A stretch of DNA of 64,000 nt from Fructilactobacillus cliffordii (GCF_024029355.1 NZ_CP097117.1:806001-870000); one strand, 5' to 3'. Counted from the stretch's first letter, positions 33,681 through 48,710 are shown. Notes: generated by a model not told the origin, from the sequence alone. A program made the numbers and translations.

Positions 33681-35238
33681 ACTGCTCTCCACGAGTGACG
33701 TGCATGGCTACGTCTACCCCACGAATTACAGCACCAAGGATAACTATACTGGGATTGGCTTGTTAAAAGCCGGTACCATCATCAAACAAGCCCGAGAACA
33801 GGCCACAGCGGACGAAATCATCCTGGCCGTTGAAAACGGAGATTTAATTCAGGGATCGCCGCTGACGAGCTATCTCGCCGAACAACCGGATACCCTTAAG
33901 GATTATCTGACGGGGATCACCAGCCAGATTGGCTACGATGCTGGGGTACTCGGCAACCACGAATTTAACTATGGAATCGACTACATCCGCGCTGCGGAAG
34001 CCAAACGCAACTATCCGATTTTGAGCGCCAACATTATGGGTGCCGAAAACGAACAGATTGCTGACGCTCCCTACCAAATTATCGAAAAACAGGGCATCAA
34101 AATTGCCATCCTGGGGTTAACCACCGCCTTTGTTCCGAACTGGGAAATGGCCGAGAACATTCAGGGATTAACCTTTAATTCGATTTTAGAAACCGCCCAA
34201 GCACTGGTTCCCCAACTGCGCCAGCAAGCGGACGTGGTCATCGTGGCTTACCACGGTGGGTTAGAAGCTGATCCGGAAACCGGCGAACCAACGGAAAAGG
34301 AAACGGTCGAAAACGAAGGTTACCGCCTCCTCACCACCGTTCCTGGCATTGATGCTTTGATTACCGGGCACCAACACCGGGAGCTGGCGGGAACCATTAA
34401 CCACGTGCCATTTACGCAACCCGGCGTACGGGGTAGCAATGTCGGACAAATCACCCTGACCCTCGATGATGATTATCACGTAATAAATGGGACGAGTCAG
34501 CTCTTAAAAACCGCAGACGTTGCCATTGATGAATCATTACTGCCTGATCCACAGGTCGAAAACCAGGTTCAAGCGTGGCTTGAGGAATCGGTGGGTACCG
34601 TTACAGGTGCTGATTTACGCATCCACGATCACTTGCAAGCCCGGTTGCACGGTCATCCTTACCTGGATTTAATTAATCAAGTCCAGATGGAAGCTCTGGG
34701 GACCGATATTTCGGGAACTGCGTTATTTAACAATGAAATCACCGGATTGAGTCCTAGGGTTTCCATGCGCGAAATCATTAGTAACTACTCGTACCCGAAT
34801 ACTGCTTTTTCCGAACGGATTACCGGCAAAGAAATGCGGGACGCTTTGGAGCAAAACGCTAAGTTCTTCACGGTTCGTGACGGTCAAATTGTCATCAACG
34901 ACGAGTTTGTAAAACCCAAGTTGCAGCTCTATAACTACGACGTTTACAGTGGGATTGACTACGAATTTGATATTTCACAACCCGTAGGTCACCGAGTAAC
35001 CAAGCTCAATTATCACGGCCAACCGGTAACTGATGACCAAGAATTAGTGGTCGCCATGAACAACTACCGAGCCATCGGGGGTGGCGACTACCAAATGTTT
35101 TCGATTGATAAGGTCGTCCAGCAAACCAGTGAAACCATTCCCAATTTAATGATTAAGTATCTTCAAGAACATGATCCTTACCACGCGACAGAACCGAATA
35201 ATTTTCGGGTCCGGGCAAGTGAATTAGAAAAGAACTAA
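33664..35238 (+). CDS. Metallophosphatase/5'-nucleotidase family enzyme
   Basis: A 524-residue enzyme of the UshA/CpdB group. Metal-site motifs are STSDVHGYVYP, NGDLIQGSP, LGNHEFNYG, VAYHGG and ITGHQHRE in the first 260 residues. The C-terminal 5'-nucleotidase domain contains YPNTAFSERITGKEMRDALEQNA and NNYRAIGGGDY. Relatives are usually exported, but no signal peptide is visible, so it probably acts in the cytoplasm on nucleotides or 2',3'-cyclic nucleotides. It is translationally coupled to the MFS transporter and followed by a lipoprotein gene. Confidence 0.88.
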   Translation: MPKTIKLLSTSDVHGYVYPTNYSTKDNYTGIGLLKAGTIIKQAREQATADEIILAVENGDLIQGSPLTSYLAEQPDTLKDYLTGITSQIGYDAGVLGNHEFNYGIDYIRAAEAKRNYPILSANIMGAENEQIADAPYQIIEKQGIKIAILGLTTAFVPNWEMAENIQGLTFNSILETAQALVPQLRQQADVVIVAYHGGLEADPETGEPTEKETVENEGYRLLTTVPGIDALITGHQHRELAGTINHVPFTQPGVRGSNVGQITLTLDDDYHVINGTSQLLKTADVAIDESLLPDPQVENQVQAWLEESVGTVTGADLRIHDHLQARLHGHPYLDLINQVQMEALGTDISGTALFNNEITGLSPRVSMREIISNYSYPNTAFSERITGKEMRDALEQNAKFFTVRDGQIVINDEFVKPKLQLYNYDVYSGIDYEFDISQPVGHRVTKLNYHGQPVTDDQELVVAMNNYRAIGGGDYQMFSIDKVVQQTSETIPNLMIKYLQEHDPYHATEPNNFRVRASELEKN

Positions 35239-35251
35239 GGAGGCAATTCGT

Positions 35252-35824
35252 ATGAAAAAAGGATTAATCACCGTGGGAGCTTGCCTAACGTTAGCACTTA
35301 CATTGGCCGCCTGTGGCTCGCAATCCTCTGAGTCAAAATCTGACCAAACCGCTAAAAGTAGCAAGCAAGAGAAGCAGAAAAAAGCTGACAGTAAAAAGTC
35401 AAAGCAAGCAAAGAACGACCAGCGAAAAGAACAAAAAGACCAGACCGCTGATCAAAATAAGTCGGAGCAGTCAGCAGCAGGTGCCAACCAAACGAACGAG
35501 CAAAGCACCGCCACTGCTGGTCAACAACCAACGAAGCAGAACCAATCTAATGACTCAGCTAGTCAAGCAAACGTCTACTACGAAGGCAGTAAGGAAACGA
35601 ATTTGCCTACCACAAACGGGGTTGATAATGTAACTAGCTACTGGCCCGCTACCATCACCATCAACGGGACGAAGCAACCCGTCATTGCCAGTTATACCCG
35701 GATGGGCTACTTCCAAATCTTTACAAAACAACCCACTGCGCAAGATTACAGCTTTACTTACGATGGAGAAGACTACCAAAACTACATTGGTGCCAGCGAT
35801 TTAGATTCGATTCGCAATAACTAA
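35252..35824 (+). CDS. Lipoprotein with charged linker
   Basis: A 190-residue predicted lipoprotein. The signal peptide ends in the lipobox LAAC (Cys about 21). Residues 25-105 are a low-complexity Lys/Gln/Ser-rich region. The C-terminal 70 residues (YYEGSKETNLPTTNGVDNVTSYWPATITING ... YDGEDYQNYIGA) look folded but I do not recognise them. It is the last gene of the MFS-nucleotidase operon, 13 bases downstream, with AGGAGG. Confidence 0.75.
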   Translation: MKKGLITVGACLTLALTLAACGSQSSESKSDQTAKSSKQEKQKKADSKKSKQAKNDQRKEQKDQTADQNKSEQSAAGANQTNEQSTATAGQQPTKQNQSNDSASQANVYYEGSKETNLPTTNGVDNVTSYWPATITINGTKQPVIASYTRMGYFQIFTKQPTAQDYSFTYDGEDYQNYIGASDLDSIRNN

Positions 35825-35826
35825 AC

Positions 35827-35861
35827 CAAAGGCCTACAACATCACGTTGCAGGCCTTTTTT
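35827..35861 (+). terminator. Terminator after the lipoprotein gene
   Basis: AAAGGCCTACAAC and GTTGCAGGCCTTTTTT form the stem. Confidence 0.9.
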
Positions 35862-35866
35862 GCTGT

Positions 35867-36217
35867 CTAAATTTCTTTGGCATTCACAATCTCGTTAATC
35901 ACGTGAATTACCTGGGCTAACACGACGGGACTCGCCCGCCCAATAATCTCCATGTGCCGGGCTCGGTAATCAAACGTATGACACTGCATCGGATTAATGT
36001 AACCACTCACGTCTGCATTACTAACCGGAATCAGGAAGCCCATTTCGCGGAGCCGATTGTGGTCTGCGTGCGTAATGGGGCACACGAAAGCCAAGTCCGT
36101 CAGTTCACTGTATTTTTTCGTGCTGATGACCAACGCGGGACGGCGTTTGCGAATTTCCTCTCCCGAACTCGGATTAAAATCGAGTTCCACAATGTCCCCT
36201 TTCACTGGAACGTACAT
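35867..36217 (-). CDS. MazF/PemK-type toxin
   Basis: A 116-residue endoribonuclease of the PemK/MazF fold: GDIVELDFNPSSGEEIRKRRPALVIS is the hallmark first third with the conserved R-P-A-L-V-I-S, followed by FVCPITHADHNR, GYINPMQCHTFDYRARHMEIIGRAS and VINEI. It cuts single-stranded RNA in this family. Antitoxin-like gene upstream, 14 bases away, in the same operon. Confidence 0.88.
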   Translation of the reverse strand: MYVPVKGDIVELDFNPSSGEEIRKRRPALVISTKKYSELTDLAFVCPITHADHNRLREMGFLIPVSNADVSGYINPMQCHTFDYRARHMEIIGRASPVVLAQVIHVINEIVNAKEI

Positions 36218-36231
36218 AATCGGTTCCTCTC

Positions 36232-36477
36232 TTAATCTTTTTTAGTGGAATAACTCCATTCGTTATCCAAAAATTCGTTAATTTCCGTGGTGACGTCCGT
36301 TTGTTTTAAATCGTGATGAAACCAATCACCCTCAAACGGATTGGCTCGTTCTGGCGTGTATACAATCGAGCCATTTGGCAGTTGTTTGACCGTAAACATC
36401 GTTCCAACCTTAGCGACTACTGCTTGGGACACGGATAAGACCCGAGCGTCCCCGACTTTTCGTAGCTTAACTGCCAT
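36232..36477 (-). CDS. MazE-like antitoxin
   Basis: An 81-residue protein with an N-terminal AbrB/MazE swapped-hairpin domain (VKLRKVGDARVLSVSQAVVAKVG) and an acidic C-terminal half that would bind the toxin. ATG 36477 is preferred over the two upstream TTG codons. It precedes the toxin gene, the normal order for this module. Confidence 0.8.
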   Translation of the reverse strand: MAVKLRKVGDARVLSVSQAVVAKVGTMFTVKQLPNGSIVYTPERANPFEGDWFHHDLKQTDVTTEINEFLDNEWSYSTKKD

Positions 36478-36502
36478 CAACAATCCCCCACTTCCACTGT
36501 AA

Positions 36503-37120
36503 TTACTGCTTCAATTGCGTTTGCGTCTTCGAAACTAATCGATCCGCGCTGAACACAAACGTTTGGGCTTTCCCGTTTTTATCAGTAAGGTAACTAATCG
36601 TTTTGCCGGTCGCTTCGCCCAGCGTAGTAACCGATTCGGAATCCGGTTGTCGCCCTATTTTTTGGATTACCTCGTCATAAGTAGCCCCTGATTGAATCGA
36701 ATCATAGGTAGCTTGGCTAACCGGTTTTAGTTGCTTAACAGCTAAATTCAAATAGCCCTTGCTTTCAACCTTACCATCCACGAACGTAACCGAAATTGAG
36801 CCAGCTTTAAAAGCATGATCTAACTTGGACCATGTCCAAACGACTGCCTTTTGTCCGTTCACATCCGTTTCTGAAGTTGCGTTCGCTTTTCCCAACGTTT
36901 TCTTGACCGTGTCTTGGTCTTGGCCCATTGCAATCTGGTTATATTGCTCACGCGTAATTTCCGTTTTATGAGCCGCCGTTTTGGAGGCCGTGTTCGGATG
37001 GGTGCCTTGGGTTCCATTTTGCTGGTAATTAGCCATCACCCCAATGAATAGTAAAAAGATGATGAGCCAGAACCACCACCGCCGGTAAAACGGGCGCTTC
37101 TGTTTGCGTGCGTATGCCAT
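36503..37120 (-). CDS. DUF3862-type membrane-anchored protein
   Basis: A 205-residue protein with a basic N-terminus, one membrane helix (WWFWLIIFLLFIGVMANY, about 15-32) and two tandem repeats of a SmpA/BLIP-like fold: ITREQYNQIAMGQDQDTVKKTLGKA ... AVVWTW and VSQATYDSIQSGATYDEVIQKIGRQ. This matches DUF3862 proteins of lactobacilli. The role is unknown; the repeats resemble inhibitor or assembly domains. Monocistronic. Confidence 0.8.
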   Translation of the reverse strand: MAYARKQKRPFYRRWWFWLIIFLLFIGVMANYQQNGTQGTHPNTASKTAAHKTEITREQYNQIAMGQDQDTVKKTLGKANATSETDVNGQKAVVWTWSKLDHAFKAGSISVTFVDGKVESKGYLNLAVKQLKPVSQATYDSIQSGATYDEVIQKIGRQPDSESVTTLGEATGKTISYLTDKNGKAQTFVFSADRLVSKTQTQLKQ

Positions 37121-37214
37121 GAAAATCCTCCTACTGTTTCCTTGCTCTTTATTTATCCTTAATTATACCTGGTTTTTGCCTGGTAATCAGTAACCCATCA
37201 AATTCCCTAAGAAA

Positions 37215-37256
37215 GCAAAATAGACCCCTAGCTCATTTGGCTAGCGATCTATTTTC
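37215..37256 (-). terminator. Terminator after carB
   Basis: ATAGA...GCTAGC and its complement form a stem on the minus strand, followed by TTTTGCTTTC. Confidence 0.75.
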
Positions 37257-37284
37257 GTTATTTGTGTTTCACATGAAACATTGA

Positions 37285-40200
37285 CTACAAACTCTGAGTC
37301 GTAAACGACTGGTCTTCTAACATTTGTAAGATGGCGGAGACCGTATCCAGTGAGGTAAACAACGGTACGCCGTCGGCAATGGCAGCGCTCCGGATCATAG
37401 CGCCGTCCCGTTCGCTCCCCTGCGTATTGGAAACCGTATTAACCACCATCTGAATTTGTTTGCCTAACAGCATTTCTAGCAGGTCATGGTCTTCGCCGAC
37501 CTTCCCCACTTCTTGAACTGGAATTCGATGTTCGGAAAAGAACTTCGCCGTTCCGGGCGTGGCCAAAATTTGGTAACCGAGGTCCGCAAATCGTTGCGCC
37601 AGTTGGGCCGTTTCTTCCTTGTCATCATCCTTGACAGTCAATAAGACTCGGCCGTGGTTGGGAACGTGCAATTTGGCAGCTTCAAAGGCTTTGTACAAGG
37701 CCTTCGGGAAGGTCCGATCGGACCCCATGACTTCCCCAGTTGACTTCATTTCGGGTCCCAGTAAGGTATCAACGTCGTTGAGCTTTGAGAAAGAGAAGAC
37801 CGGCGCCTTAACGTGCACCAGTTTGCTTTCTGGAGCCAATCCGGATTGATACCCCTGACTGGCTAAACTTTCGCCCAGAATAGCTCTGGTAGCCACTTGA
37901 GCCATTGGAATGCCCGTCACCTTGCTCAGGAACGGAACCGTCCGGCTAGCCCGTGGGTTCACTTCAATCACGTAGGATTGGTCATTGTGAACTACAAACT
38001 GGATGTTCATCAGACCCACACAGTTCAGTTCCAACGCTAGTTGTTCCGTGTACGCTACAATCTGATCCTTGACGTGGTTAGACAACGTCTGGGATGGGTA
38101 AACGGCCATTGAGTCTCCGGAGTGAACCCCGGCCCGTTCAATGTGTTCCATGATTCCCGGAATCAGCACCGTTTCGCCGTCACTAATGGCATCCACTTCA
38201 CATTCTTTTCCGGTCAAATACTGGTCAATCAACACGGGATGGTCGTGGGAAACTCGTACAGCATTTTTCATGTAGTTTTCGAGGTCTTCCCGGCGCCGCA
38301 CGATTTCCATGGCCCGACCACCCAGCACGTAACTTGGCCGCACTAACACGGGATAACCAATTTCGTCGGCAATTTGTAATGCCGTTTCCGGATCCGTAGC
38401 GGTTCCCCCAACTGGTTGGGGAATGCCCAATTTTTTAATCACCCGATCGAATTCATCCCGATCTTCAGCCCGGTTCACATCGTTCACGTTGGTTCCTAAG
38501 ACTTTGACGTCGTGTTCAGCCAGTGGTTCGGATAGGTTAATGGCCGTTTGACCCCCGAATTGTACCACCACGCCGAGCGGTTGTTCGAGGTCAATCACGT
38601 TCAGCACTTCTTCGACCGTCAGGGGTTCAAAGTACAGTTTGTCGGAAATGGAAGCATCCGTCGAAACGGTTTCTGGGTTGTTGTTCATAATGATGGCTTC
38701 GTAGCCAGCCTTCTTGATGGCTTCTACGGAGTGCACCGTGGCGTAGTCAAATTCAACCCCCTGCCCAATCCGAATCGGACCGGAACCGAGGACGAGCACG
38801 GACGGTTTAGCACTAACTTCGCTCTCGTTTTCCCATTCATAGGTACTGTAGAAGTAAGGCGTCTTGGATTCAAATTCCCCGGCACACGTATCCACCATTT
38901 TATAAACCGGAACTAAGCCATTTTCTAAGCGTTGTTCCCGAATGGCATCAGCATCACTGTTCCAGAGCTGGGCAATCGTTTCGTCGGAAAAACCATAGCG
39001 TTTGGCCGTCTTCAGAATCGCTACGTTACCAGGCTGATCAGCTAACGCCTGACTAATTTCAAAGATGTGCAGTAACTTGTCCAAGAAGAAGATGTGAATC
39101 TGGGTTAAATCAGCTAGTTGGTCAATGGTGTAACCCCGCCGTAGGGCTTCGTAGAGGTAAAAGAGGCGGTCGTCGTGAGCATGAATCAATCCTTCTTCTA
39201 ATTCCACCTGACTTAACTGGGCTAACTCGGGATTAGCTAGGTCCTTTTGATCAATATCTAAGGAACGCACGGCCTTCAAAATCGACCCTTCCACCGTCCG
39301 GTCAATTGCCATGACTTCCCCGGTGGCCTTCATCTGCGTCCCTAGGTGGCGATCGGCCTGGGTAAATTTATCAAACGGCCACCGTGGAATCTTGCAAACC
39401 ACGTAGTCTAAGGCTGGTTCAAATTCGGCATACGTCGTGCCGGTCACGGGGTTCATGATTTCATCTAGGTTCAGGCCTACAGCAATTTTAGCGGCAATTC
39501 TGGCAATCGGATAACCAGTTGCCTTGGAAGCGAGGGCACTCGACCGACTCACCCGTGGGTTCACTTCAATCACGTAGTAGTGCATGCTGTTGGGATCGAG
39601 GGCGAGCTGAACGTTACAGCCCCCTTCAATCTTCAGAGCTCGAATGATCCGCAATGCAGCATCCCGTAACATCTGCACTTCGTCGTCTGAGAGGGTTTGC
39701 GTTGGGGCAAACACGATTGAATCACCGGTATGAATTCCCACCGGATCAAAGTTTTCCATGTTGCAGACCACCATCGCGTTATCATCGTGGTCCCGCATTA
39801 CTTCAAATTCAATTTCCTTGTAGCCCGCGATGCTTTGTTCGATTAAAACTTGGGTTACGGGCGAGAGGTCTAATCCGTTAGCTGCAATTTCTTGGAGTTG
39901 TTCCTCGTTGTGAGCGATTCCACCCCCAGTTCCGCCCATCGTAAAGGCAGGCCGAACAATCACCGGATAACCGTGCTGGTCCGCAAAGGCTAAGGCTTGT
40001 TCCGTAGTCGTGGCAATCGTTGATTCTGGAACTGGTTCCCCTAATTCTTGCATCAAATCGCGAAATTGTTCCCGGTCCTCGGCTTCGTTAATGGCATCCA
40101 AGTCCGTTCCCAACAGCTGAATCTGAAGTTCGTCCAAAATCCCAGCATCAGAAAGTTCCTTAGCCATGTTCAACCCTTGTTGACCGCCTAAGGTAGGTAA

Positions 40201-40458
40201 GATGGCGTCTGGACGTTCTTTTCGCAGTACCCGAGTCACAAATTCTAGAGTCAGGGGTTCAATGTAAACTTCATCAGCTACTTCCCGGTCCGTCATAATC
40301 GTGGCCGGGTTTGAGTTTACCAGTACGACTTCGTAACCCAATTCCTTTAAAGCTAAGCAGGCCTGGGTTCCCGAGTAGTCAAATTCGGCAGCTTGCCCGA
40401 TGATAATCGGTCCGGAACCAATTACCATGATTTTTTTCACGTCAGTTCTTTGTGGCAT
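37285..40458 (-). CDS. carB: Carbamoyl-phosphate synthase large subunit
   Basis: A 1057-residue subunit making carbamoyl phosphate from ammonia (from CarA), bicarbonate and two ATP. It has two homologous ATP-grasp halves: [17 protein letters not shown] and later [15 protein letters not shown] mark their starts, with [14 protein letters not shown] and [12 protein letters not shown] in each. The MGS-type allosteric domain is at the C-terminus ([21 protein letters not shown]). ATG 40458 is chosen for the AAAGG RBS over a longer frame that overlaps carA. It lies 16 bases after carA. Confidence 0.97.
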   Translation of the reverse strand: MPQRTDVKKIMVIGSGPIIIGQAAEFDYSGTQACLALKELGYEVVLVNSNPATIMTDREVADEVYIEPLTLEFVTRVLRKERPDAILPTLGGQQGLNMAKELSDAGILDELQIQLLGTDLDAINEAEDREQFRDLMQELGEPVPESTIATTTEQALAFADQHGYPVIVRPAFTMGGTGGGIAHNEEQLQEIAANGLDLSPVTQVLIEQSIAGYKEIEFEVMRDHDDNAMVVCNMENFDPVGIHTGDSIVFAPTQTLSDDEVQMLRDAALRIIRALKIEGGCNVQLALDPNSMHYYVIEVNPRVSRSSALASKATGYPIARIAAKIAVGLNLDEIMNPVTGTTYAEFEPALDYVVCKIPRWPFDKFTQADRHLGTQMKATGEVMAIDRTVEGSILKAVRSLDIDQKDLANPELAQLSQVELEEGLIHAHDDRLFYLYEALRRGYTIDQLADLTQIHIFFLDKLLHIFEISQALADQPGNVAILKTAKRYGFSDETIAQLWNSDADAIREQRLENGLVPVYKMVDTCAGEFESKTPYFYSTYEWENESEVSAKPSVLVLGSGPIRIGQGVEFDYATVHSVEAIKKAGYEAIIMNNNPETVSTDASISDKLYFEPLTVEEVLNVIDLEQPLGVVVQFGGQTAINLSEPLAEHDVKVLGTNVNDVNRAEDRDEFDRVIKKLGIPQPVGGTATDPETALQIADEIGYPVLVRPSYVLGGRAMEIVRRREDLENYMKNAVRVSHDHPVLIDQYLTGKECEVDAISDGETVLIPGIMEHIERAGVHSGDSMAVYPSQTLSNHVKDQIVAYTEQLALELNCVGLMNIQFVVHNDQSYVIEVNPRASRTVPFLSKVTGIPMAQVATRAILGESLASQGYQSGLAPESKLVHVKAPVFSFSKLNDVDTLLGPEMKSTGEVMGSDRTFPKALYKAFEAAKLHVPNHGRVLLTVKDDDKEETAQLAQRFADLGYQILATPGTAKFFSEHRIPVQEVGKVGEDHDLLEMLLGKQIQMVVNTVSNTQGSERDGAMIRSAAIADGVPLFTSLDTVSAILQMLEDQSFTTQSL

Positions 40459-40474
40459 GTTGTTCAACCTTTCT

Positions 40475-41554
40475 CTATTTTTGCACCGGATTTTGATCAA
40501 TTAATTGCATAAATTCATCAAATAAGTAGTCAGCATCGTGAGGACCTGGCGCAGCATCCGGATGGAACTGGGCCGAAAAGGCTGGAAGTGATTGATGCCG
40601 TAGTCCTTCCACACAGTGGTCGTTAATTTCTTCTAACAAGATTTTGAGGTCAGTCTGATCAACGGAAGCTCGTTCCACCATGTAACCGTGGTTTTGCGAC
40701 GTAAAGTCAATCCGGTCGGTTTCTAAGTTGCGCACGGGATGGTTAAAGCCTCGGTGCCCAAATTTCATCTTCGTGGTCGTGGCGCCGTTTGCTAAGGCAA
40801 AGAGCTGGTGCCCCATACAAATTCCCAATAACGGGTACTTTTGTTCCACGGTTCTAATCATTTCTAAAGTTTCCTCTGGCACTGCCGTGGGGTCTCCCGG
40901 TCCGTTAGTCAATAAGACACCATCTGGATAAACATCTTCCACGTCTTGTACCGTCGCCGTTGGTGGTAAGACCACAACGTCACAGTTCCGCTTCGACAAT
41001 TCCCGCAGGATTGAGTACTTCAAACCAAAGTCAATTACAGCAATCCGCCGGCCGGTCGCTGGGGCAGAGTAAGCGTTGTGGGTGGCACTTTCATTAATGG
41101 CATGTGGATTTCGTGCCCATTTTTGTAACTCAGCCATCGTTTCGTCGGTCACTTCGTTTACCAAAGCAGCGCGCATCGCTCCTTGTTCCCGAATGTGCCG
41201 AGTCACCGCACGCGTATCAATGTCACTAATTCCTGGAATATCATGTTGTTCCAAGTACTCAGAGAATGACATCGTCATGCGCCAGTTGGTTGTCCGGCGG
41301 GCAATCTCTCTGACCACGACTCCTTTACAAGTCGGTACTTGCGATTCTAAGTTATCGCGGTTCACCCCGTAGTTTCCGATTAAGGGGTTTGTGAACATCA
41401 AAATTTCGTTATTGTAGGATTGATCCGTAATTGATTGCTGGTATCCAGACATTCCCGTACTAAAGACCAGTTCTCCCATACTATCGCGGCTCCCACCAAA
41501 AGCGATGCCGGCGTAAATGGTACCATCTTCTAAAACTAAATACCGTGTTGCCAC
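40475..41554 (-). CDS. carA: Carbamoyl-phosphate synthase small subunit
   Basis: A 359-residue glutamine amidotransferase subunit. The N-terminal CPSase domain begins [18 protein letters not shown]. The class I amidotransferase triad is in [17 protein letters not shown] (Cys) and [14 protein letters not shown] (His). It feeds ammonia to CarB. Its start is an ATG at 41554 or a nearby codon with GGGAGG upstream. The leader carries an attenuator. Confidence 0.96.
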   Translation of the reverse strand: MATRYLVLEDGTIYAGIAFGGSRDSMGELVFSTGMSGYQQSITDQSYNNEILMFTNPLIGNYGVNRDNLESQVPTCKGVVVREIARRTTNWRMTMSFSEYLEQHDIPGISDIDTRAVTRHIREQGAMRAALVNEVTDETMAELQKWARNPHAINESATHNAYSAPATGRRIAVIDFGLKYSILRELSKRNCDVVVLPPTATVQDVEDVYPDGVLLTNGPGDPTAVPEETLEMIRTVEQKYPLLGICMGHQLFALANGATTTKMKFGHRGFNHPVRNLETDRIDFTSQNHGYMVERASVDQTDLKILLEEINDHCVEGLRHQSLPAFSAQFHPDAAPGPHDADYLFDEFMQLIDQNPVQK

Positions 41555-41582
41555 AAAAAGGCCTCCCTTGTCATTTCACCAT

Positions 41583-41768
41583 AAAAAAAGCTACTCACCG
41601 TTCACCGGGAGTAGCTAAATTGAAGTCAAAATGATGTTGAACGTCAATTGGTTTCTCTCCGGAAACGATTAATTGATTAGAACGTGCTGCTGCTCATTGC
41701 CTGATTAGTTTCACAGAACTAACTTACAGACAACTAATAACGCACCAGTTTACTTGCATATTTAATTT
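41583..41768 (-). promoter_or_regulatory. Attenuator leader of carAB, possibly PyrR-controlled
   Basis: A terminator (AGCTACTC / GAGTAGCT followed by seven T, 41583-41616) lies 29 bases before carA. Upstream in the same transcript is the hairpin GTTTC-CGGAGA-GAAAC (41651-41666), whose loop resembles the PyrR recognition loop (CCnGAGAG) with a changed but still pairing stem. UMP-dependent PyrR attenuation would suit pyrimidine synthesis; this is inference. Confidence 0.55.
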
Positions 41769-41773
41769 ATCTA

Positions 41774-41801
41774 AGCATATCATCACAGCGCCAAATGTCA
41801 A
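41774..41801 (-). promoter_or_regulatory. carAB promoter
   Basis: TTGACA (41801-41796), 16-base spacer, TATGCT (41779-41774). Confidence 0.75.
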
Positions 41802-41812
41802 ACATTCTTTTA

Positions 41813-43105
41813 CTAGGAAACCTGCTTCTTTCTCGTTTGTTGGTAATAAGCAGCGGCTTTATTAGCATCAAACTCATGCTCGGAACTCCCAATCACAACC
41901 GTGGCTAATGAGTTTCCAACCACGTTCACGGCCGTTCGTCCCATGTCGACAAACCGGTCAATTCCAGCAATGAAGGTTAACCCAGACATCGGGACCCCAA
42001 TGGTCGAAACCGTAGCTAGTAAGACCACGAAGGACGCTCCTGGCACTCCTGCCATTCCTTTGGAAGTAATCATTAATACGATCATCAACGTAATTTGTTG
42101 TCCCAAAGAAAGGTGAATGTTATAGGCCTGGGCTAAAAAGAGGGCCGCAATGGATTGATAAATGGCTGATCCATCCAGGTTAAACGTATATCCGGTTGGA
42201 ATTACAAAGGAAACAATCGAAGGGCTGACCCCAAAGTGATCCATCTTTTCAATCATCTTAGGCATTACGGCTTCTGAACTCGCCGTCGAAAAGGCCAATA
42301 CAATTTCATTTTTAATGACCACTAGCAGTTCATGAAGCTTGAAGTGGCATAGCCGGGCAACGATGCCCATGACAATCAATACGAAGAAAATCATGGTGAG
42401 GTATACCAGTAAGACAAAGTATCCCAGTGGCAGTAATGCTCCGATTCCCAGTTCGGCGAGCGTCACTCCAATCAAGGCACAGACCCCGATGGGAGCTAGG
42501 TGCATGACCCAGTTCGTAATTTTGAACATGACCTGAGAAACGGCATTCATAAAGTCGATGATGACCTGACCTCGTTCTCCAATTGCAGCCGTTCCTAGTC
42601 CAAAGAAGACGGAAAACACAATCACCGGCATCATATCACCTTTACTAAGAGAGCCAAAGATATTCGTTGGAATCAGGCCAATTAACATTGACCAGAGACC
42701 CTCATTTTTGGAATGCTGGGCCGTGGAAACGTATTTACTAATATCAACCGATGAATGCATCGCGTGAACATCAATAAAGGATCCAGGATGGGCAATGTTA
42801 GCCACTACTAATCCAATGATGATTGCAATCGTAGTCATTAATTCGAAGTAAATTAACGTTTTCCCTCCGATTCGACCCACCTTTCTAATGTCACCCATGC
42901 TGGCAATTCCAACGGTTAAACACGAAACCACAATGGGCATCACAATCATTTGAATTAAACTAATAAACATGGTTCCGATGCTTTGCATTGCAGTAATGGC
43001 TGTCTGGTTTTTATAGAAAATAACTCCCAGAACAATTCCTAACAGCAAGCCCAGCATGATTTGCCAACCTAATGTAATCCGAAAAAAACGTTTCTCTTTC
43101 ATCAT
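41813..43105 (-). CDS. Dicarboxylate/amino acid:cation symporter (GltP/DctA family)
   Basis: A 430-residue transporter of the DAACS family. ITLGWQIMLGLLLGIVLG opens it, the serine-rich loop AFSTASSEAVMPKM and the helix-7 NMDGT-like motif TGYTFNLDGSAIYQ are conserved, and ITSKGMAGVPGASFVVLLATV is hairpin 2. It imports glutamate, aspartate or C4-dicarboxylates with protons or sodium. ATG 43105 and 43102 are both possible behind AAAGGAG. A promoter TTGGAA-17-TATAAT lies upstream. It sits just downstream of carAB's promoter region but is transcribed on its own. Confidence 0.88.
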   Translation of the reverse strand: MMKEKRFFRITLGWQIMLGLLLGIVLGVIFYKNQTAITAMQSIGTMFISLIQMIVMPIVVSCLTVGIASMGDIRKVGRIGGKTLIYFELMTTIAIIIGLVVANIAHPGSFIDVHAMHSSVDISKYVSTAQHSKNEGLWSMLIGLIPTNIFGSLSKGDMMPVIVFSVFFGLGTAAIGERGQVIIDFMNAVSQVMFKITNWVMHLAPIGVCALIGVTLAELGIGALLPLGYFVLLVYLTMIFFVLIVMGIVARLCHFKLHELLVVIKNEIVLAFSTASSEAVMPKMIEKMDHFGVSPSIVSFVIPTGYTFNLDGSAIYQSIAALFLAQAYNIHLSLGQQITLMIVLMITSKGMAGVPGASFVVLLATVSTIGVPMSGLTFIAGIDRFVDMGRTAVNVVGNSLATVVIGSSEHEFDANKAAAYYQQTRKKQVS

Positions 43106-43172
43106 TTTAGCTCCTTTATTCTGAACAATCATGTCAATTATACATCAATTAGTTGGCTTTTCCAAAAACGCA

Positions 43173-43211
43173 CAAAAAAAGGCACCTTCGAATTGCTTCG
43201 AAAGTGCCTTT
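43173..43211 (-). terminator. rRNA operon terminator
   Basis: AAGGCACTTTCGAAG and CTTCGAAGGTGCCTTTTTTT pair on the minus strand directly after 5S. Confidence 0.92.
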
Positions 43212-43216
43212 ACTGC

Positions 43217-43333
43217 GCGTGGCAACGTCCTATCCTCGCAGGGGGCGATCCCCCAACTACTTTTGGCGTGCTAAAGCTTAACTGCTGTGTTCGGCATGGG
43301 AACAGGTGTATCCTTTAGGCTATCGCCACCACA
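43217..43333 (-). rRNA. 5S ribosomal RNA
   Basis: 117 bases ending with a complementary pair TGTGGTGGCGAT / CGTTGCCACGC; the conserved CCCATGCCGAACACAG is at about 43290. Boundaries are estimated to within a few bases. Confidence 0.93.
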
Positions 43334-43404
43334 CTCTGAGTGAACTTCGTTCCCTCAAAACTAGCTAATATTATTTTCTTCCGATTCTACCATTGTGCTT
43401 TCCT

Positions 43405-46320
<2,916 letters not shown>

Positions 46321-46489
46321 ATAATCCGACGGATTATAAATTATTGAGTTTAGCGATTAAACACATTAAAAAACTCAAATTGCACAATGGTTTTCTCGGT
46401 TAAAATTATATCAATCAATATAATTCTTACAGAAAATAATATTATCTAGTTTTCAAAGAACCAAGCGGTACTAAAACGACTAGTACCAA

Positions 46490-46562
46490 TGGAGAATAGC
46501 GGGATCGAACCGCTGACCTCCTGCTTGCAAAGCAGGTGCTCTCCCAGCTGAGCTAATTCCCC
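46490..46562 (-). tRNA. tRNA-Ala (anticodon TGC)
   Basis: The cloverleaf GGGGAAT...ATTCTCC folds with D-arm TTAGCTCAGCTGG, anticodon loop TTTGCAA and T-loop GGTTCGATCC. It lies in the 16S-23S spacer, the standard position. No CCA is encoded after the discriminator A. Confidence 0.96.
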
Positions 46563-46594
46563 AAAATTCAATTATCATACCGTAACAACGGCGA

Positions 46595-46669
<75 letters not shown>

Positions 46670-46747
46670 AAAAAGCGCGGATGGTACTGTGAGAGTAGTT
46701 CTCTCAAAACTAAACAAGACTTTGATCGGTGTAAGGTTCCGTATTTT

Positions 46748-48328
<1,581 letters not shown>

Positions 48329-48496
48329 TAAATGAGAACTTTACTAGCTCTACTTTATTATTTGTTTCTTAAGCGAATTGACTTCGCAAATGTTTAATTT
48401 TTAAACGCTAGTTTAAAAATTCCTTACACTTTTTGTAATCAAAATCTTGTTCAGTTTTCAAAGAACTACTTCGCACTGCTATTCAGCGCATAAATA

Positions 48497-48525
48497 ATAA
48501 TATCTCGTTTTGACCATGATGTCAA
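48497..48525 (-). promoter_or_regulatory. rRNA promoter P2 (proximal)
   Basis: TTGACA (48525-48520), 17-base spacer, TATTAT (48502-48497). Confidence 0.85.
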
Positions 48526-48591
48526 CCCTTAATTGAACTTTTTCACTTCATTAATTAAGCTTAACCATCTGGCTCGTAACGAACATATATC

Positions 48592-48620
48592 ACTATATCG
48601 TCCTCATTTATAAATGTCAA
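48592..48620 (-). promoter_or_regulatory. rRNA promoter P1 (distal)
   Basis: TTGACA (48620-48615), 17-base spacer, TATAGT (48597-48592), about 95 bases upstream of P2. Tandem promoters are usual for rRNA operons. Confidence 0.85.
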
Positions 48621-48654
48621 CCCTAATTAGTCATAAAAGGTCAAAAAATTACCA

Positions 48655-48697
48655 ACAAAAAAAAGGATTAATCTCAACCAAGAGATTAATCCCCTTT
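48655..48697 (-). terminator. Terminator after pepN
   Basis: GGATTAATCTC and GAGATTAATCC form a perfect 11-base stem followed by eight T on the minus strand. Confidence 0.92.
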
Positions 48698-48710
48698 AAT
48701 TAACTTTAAT

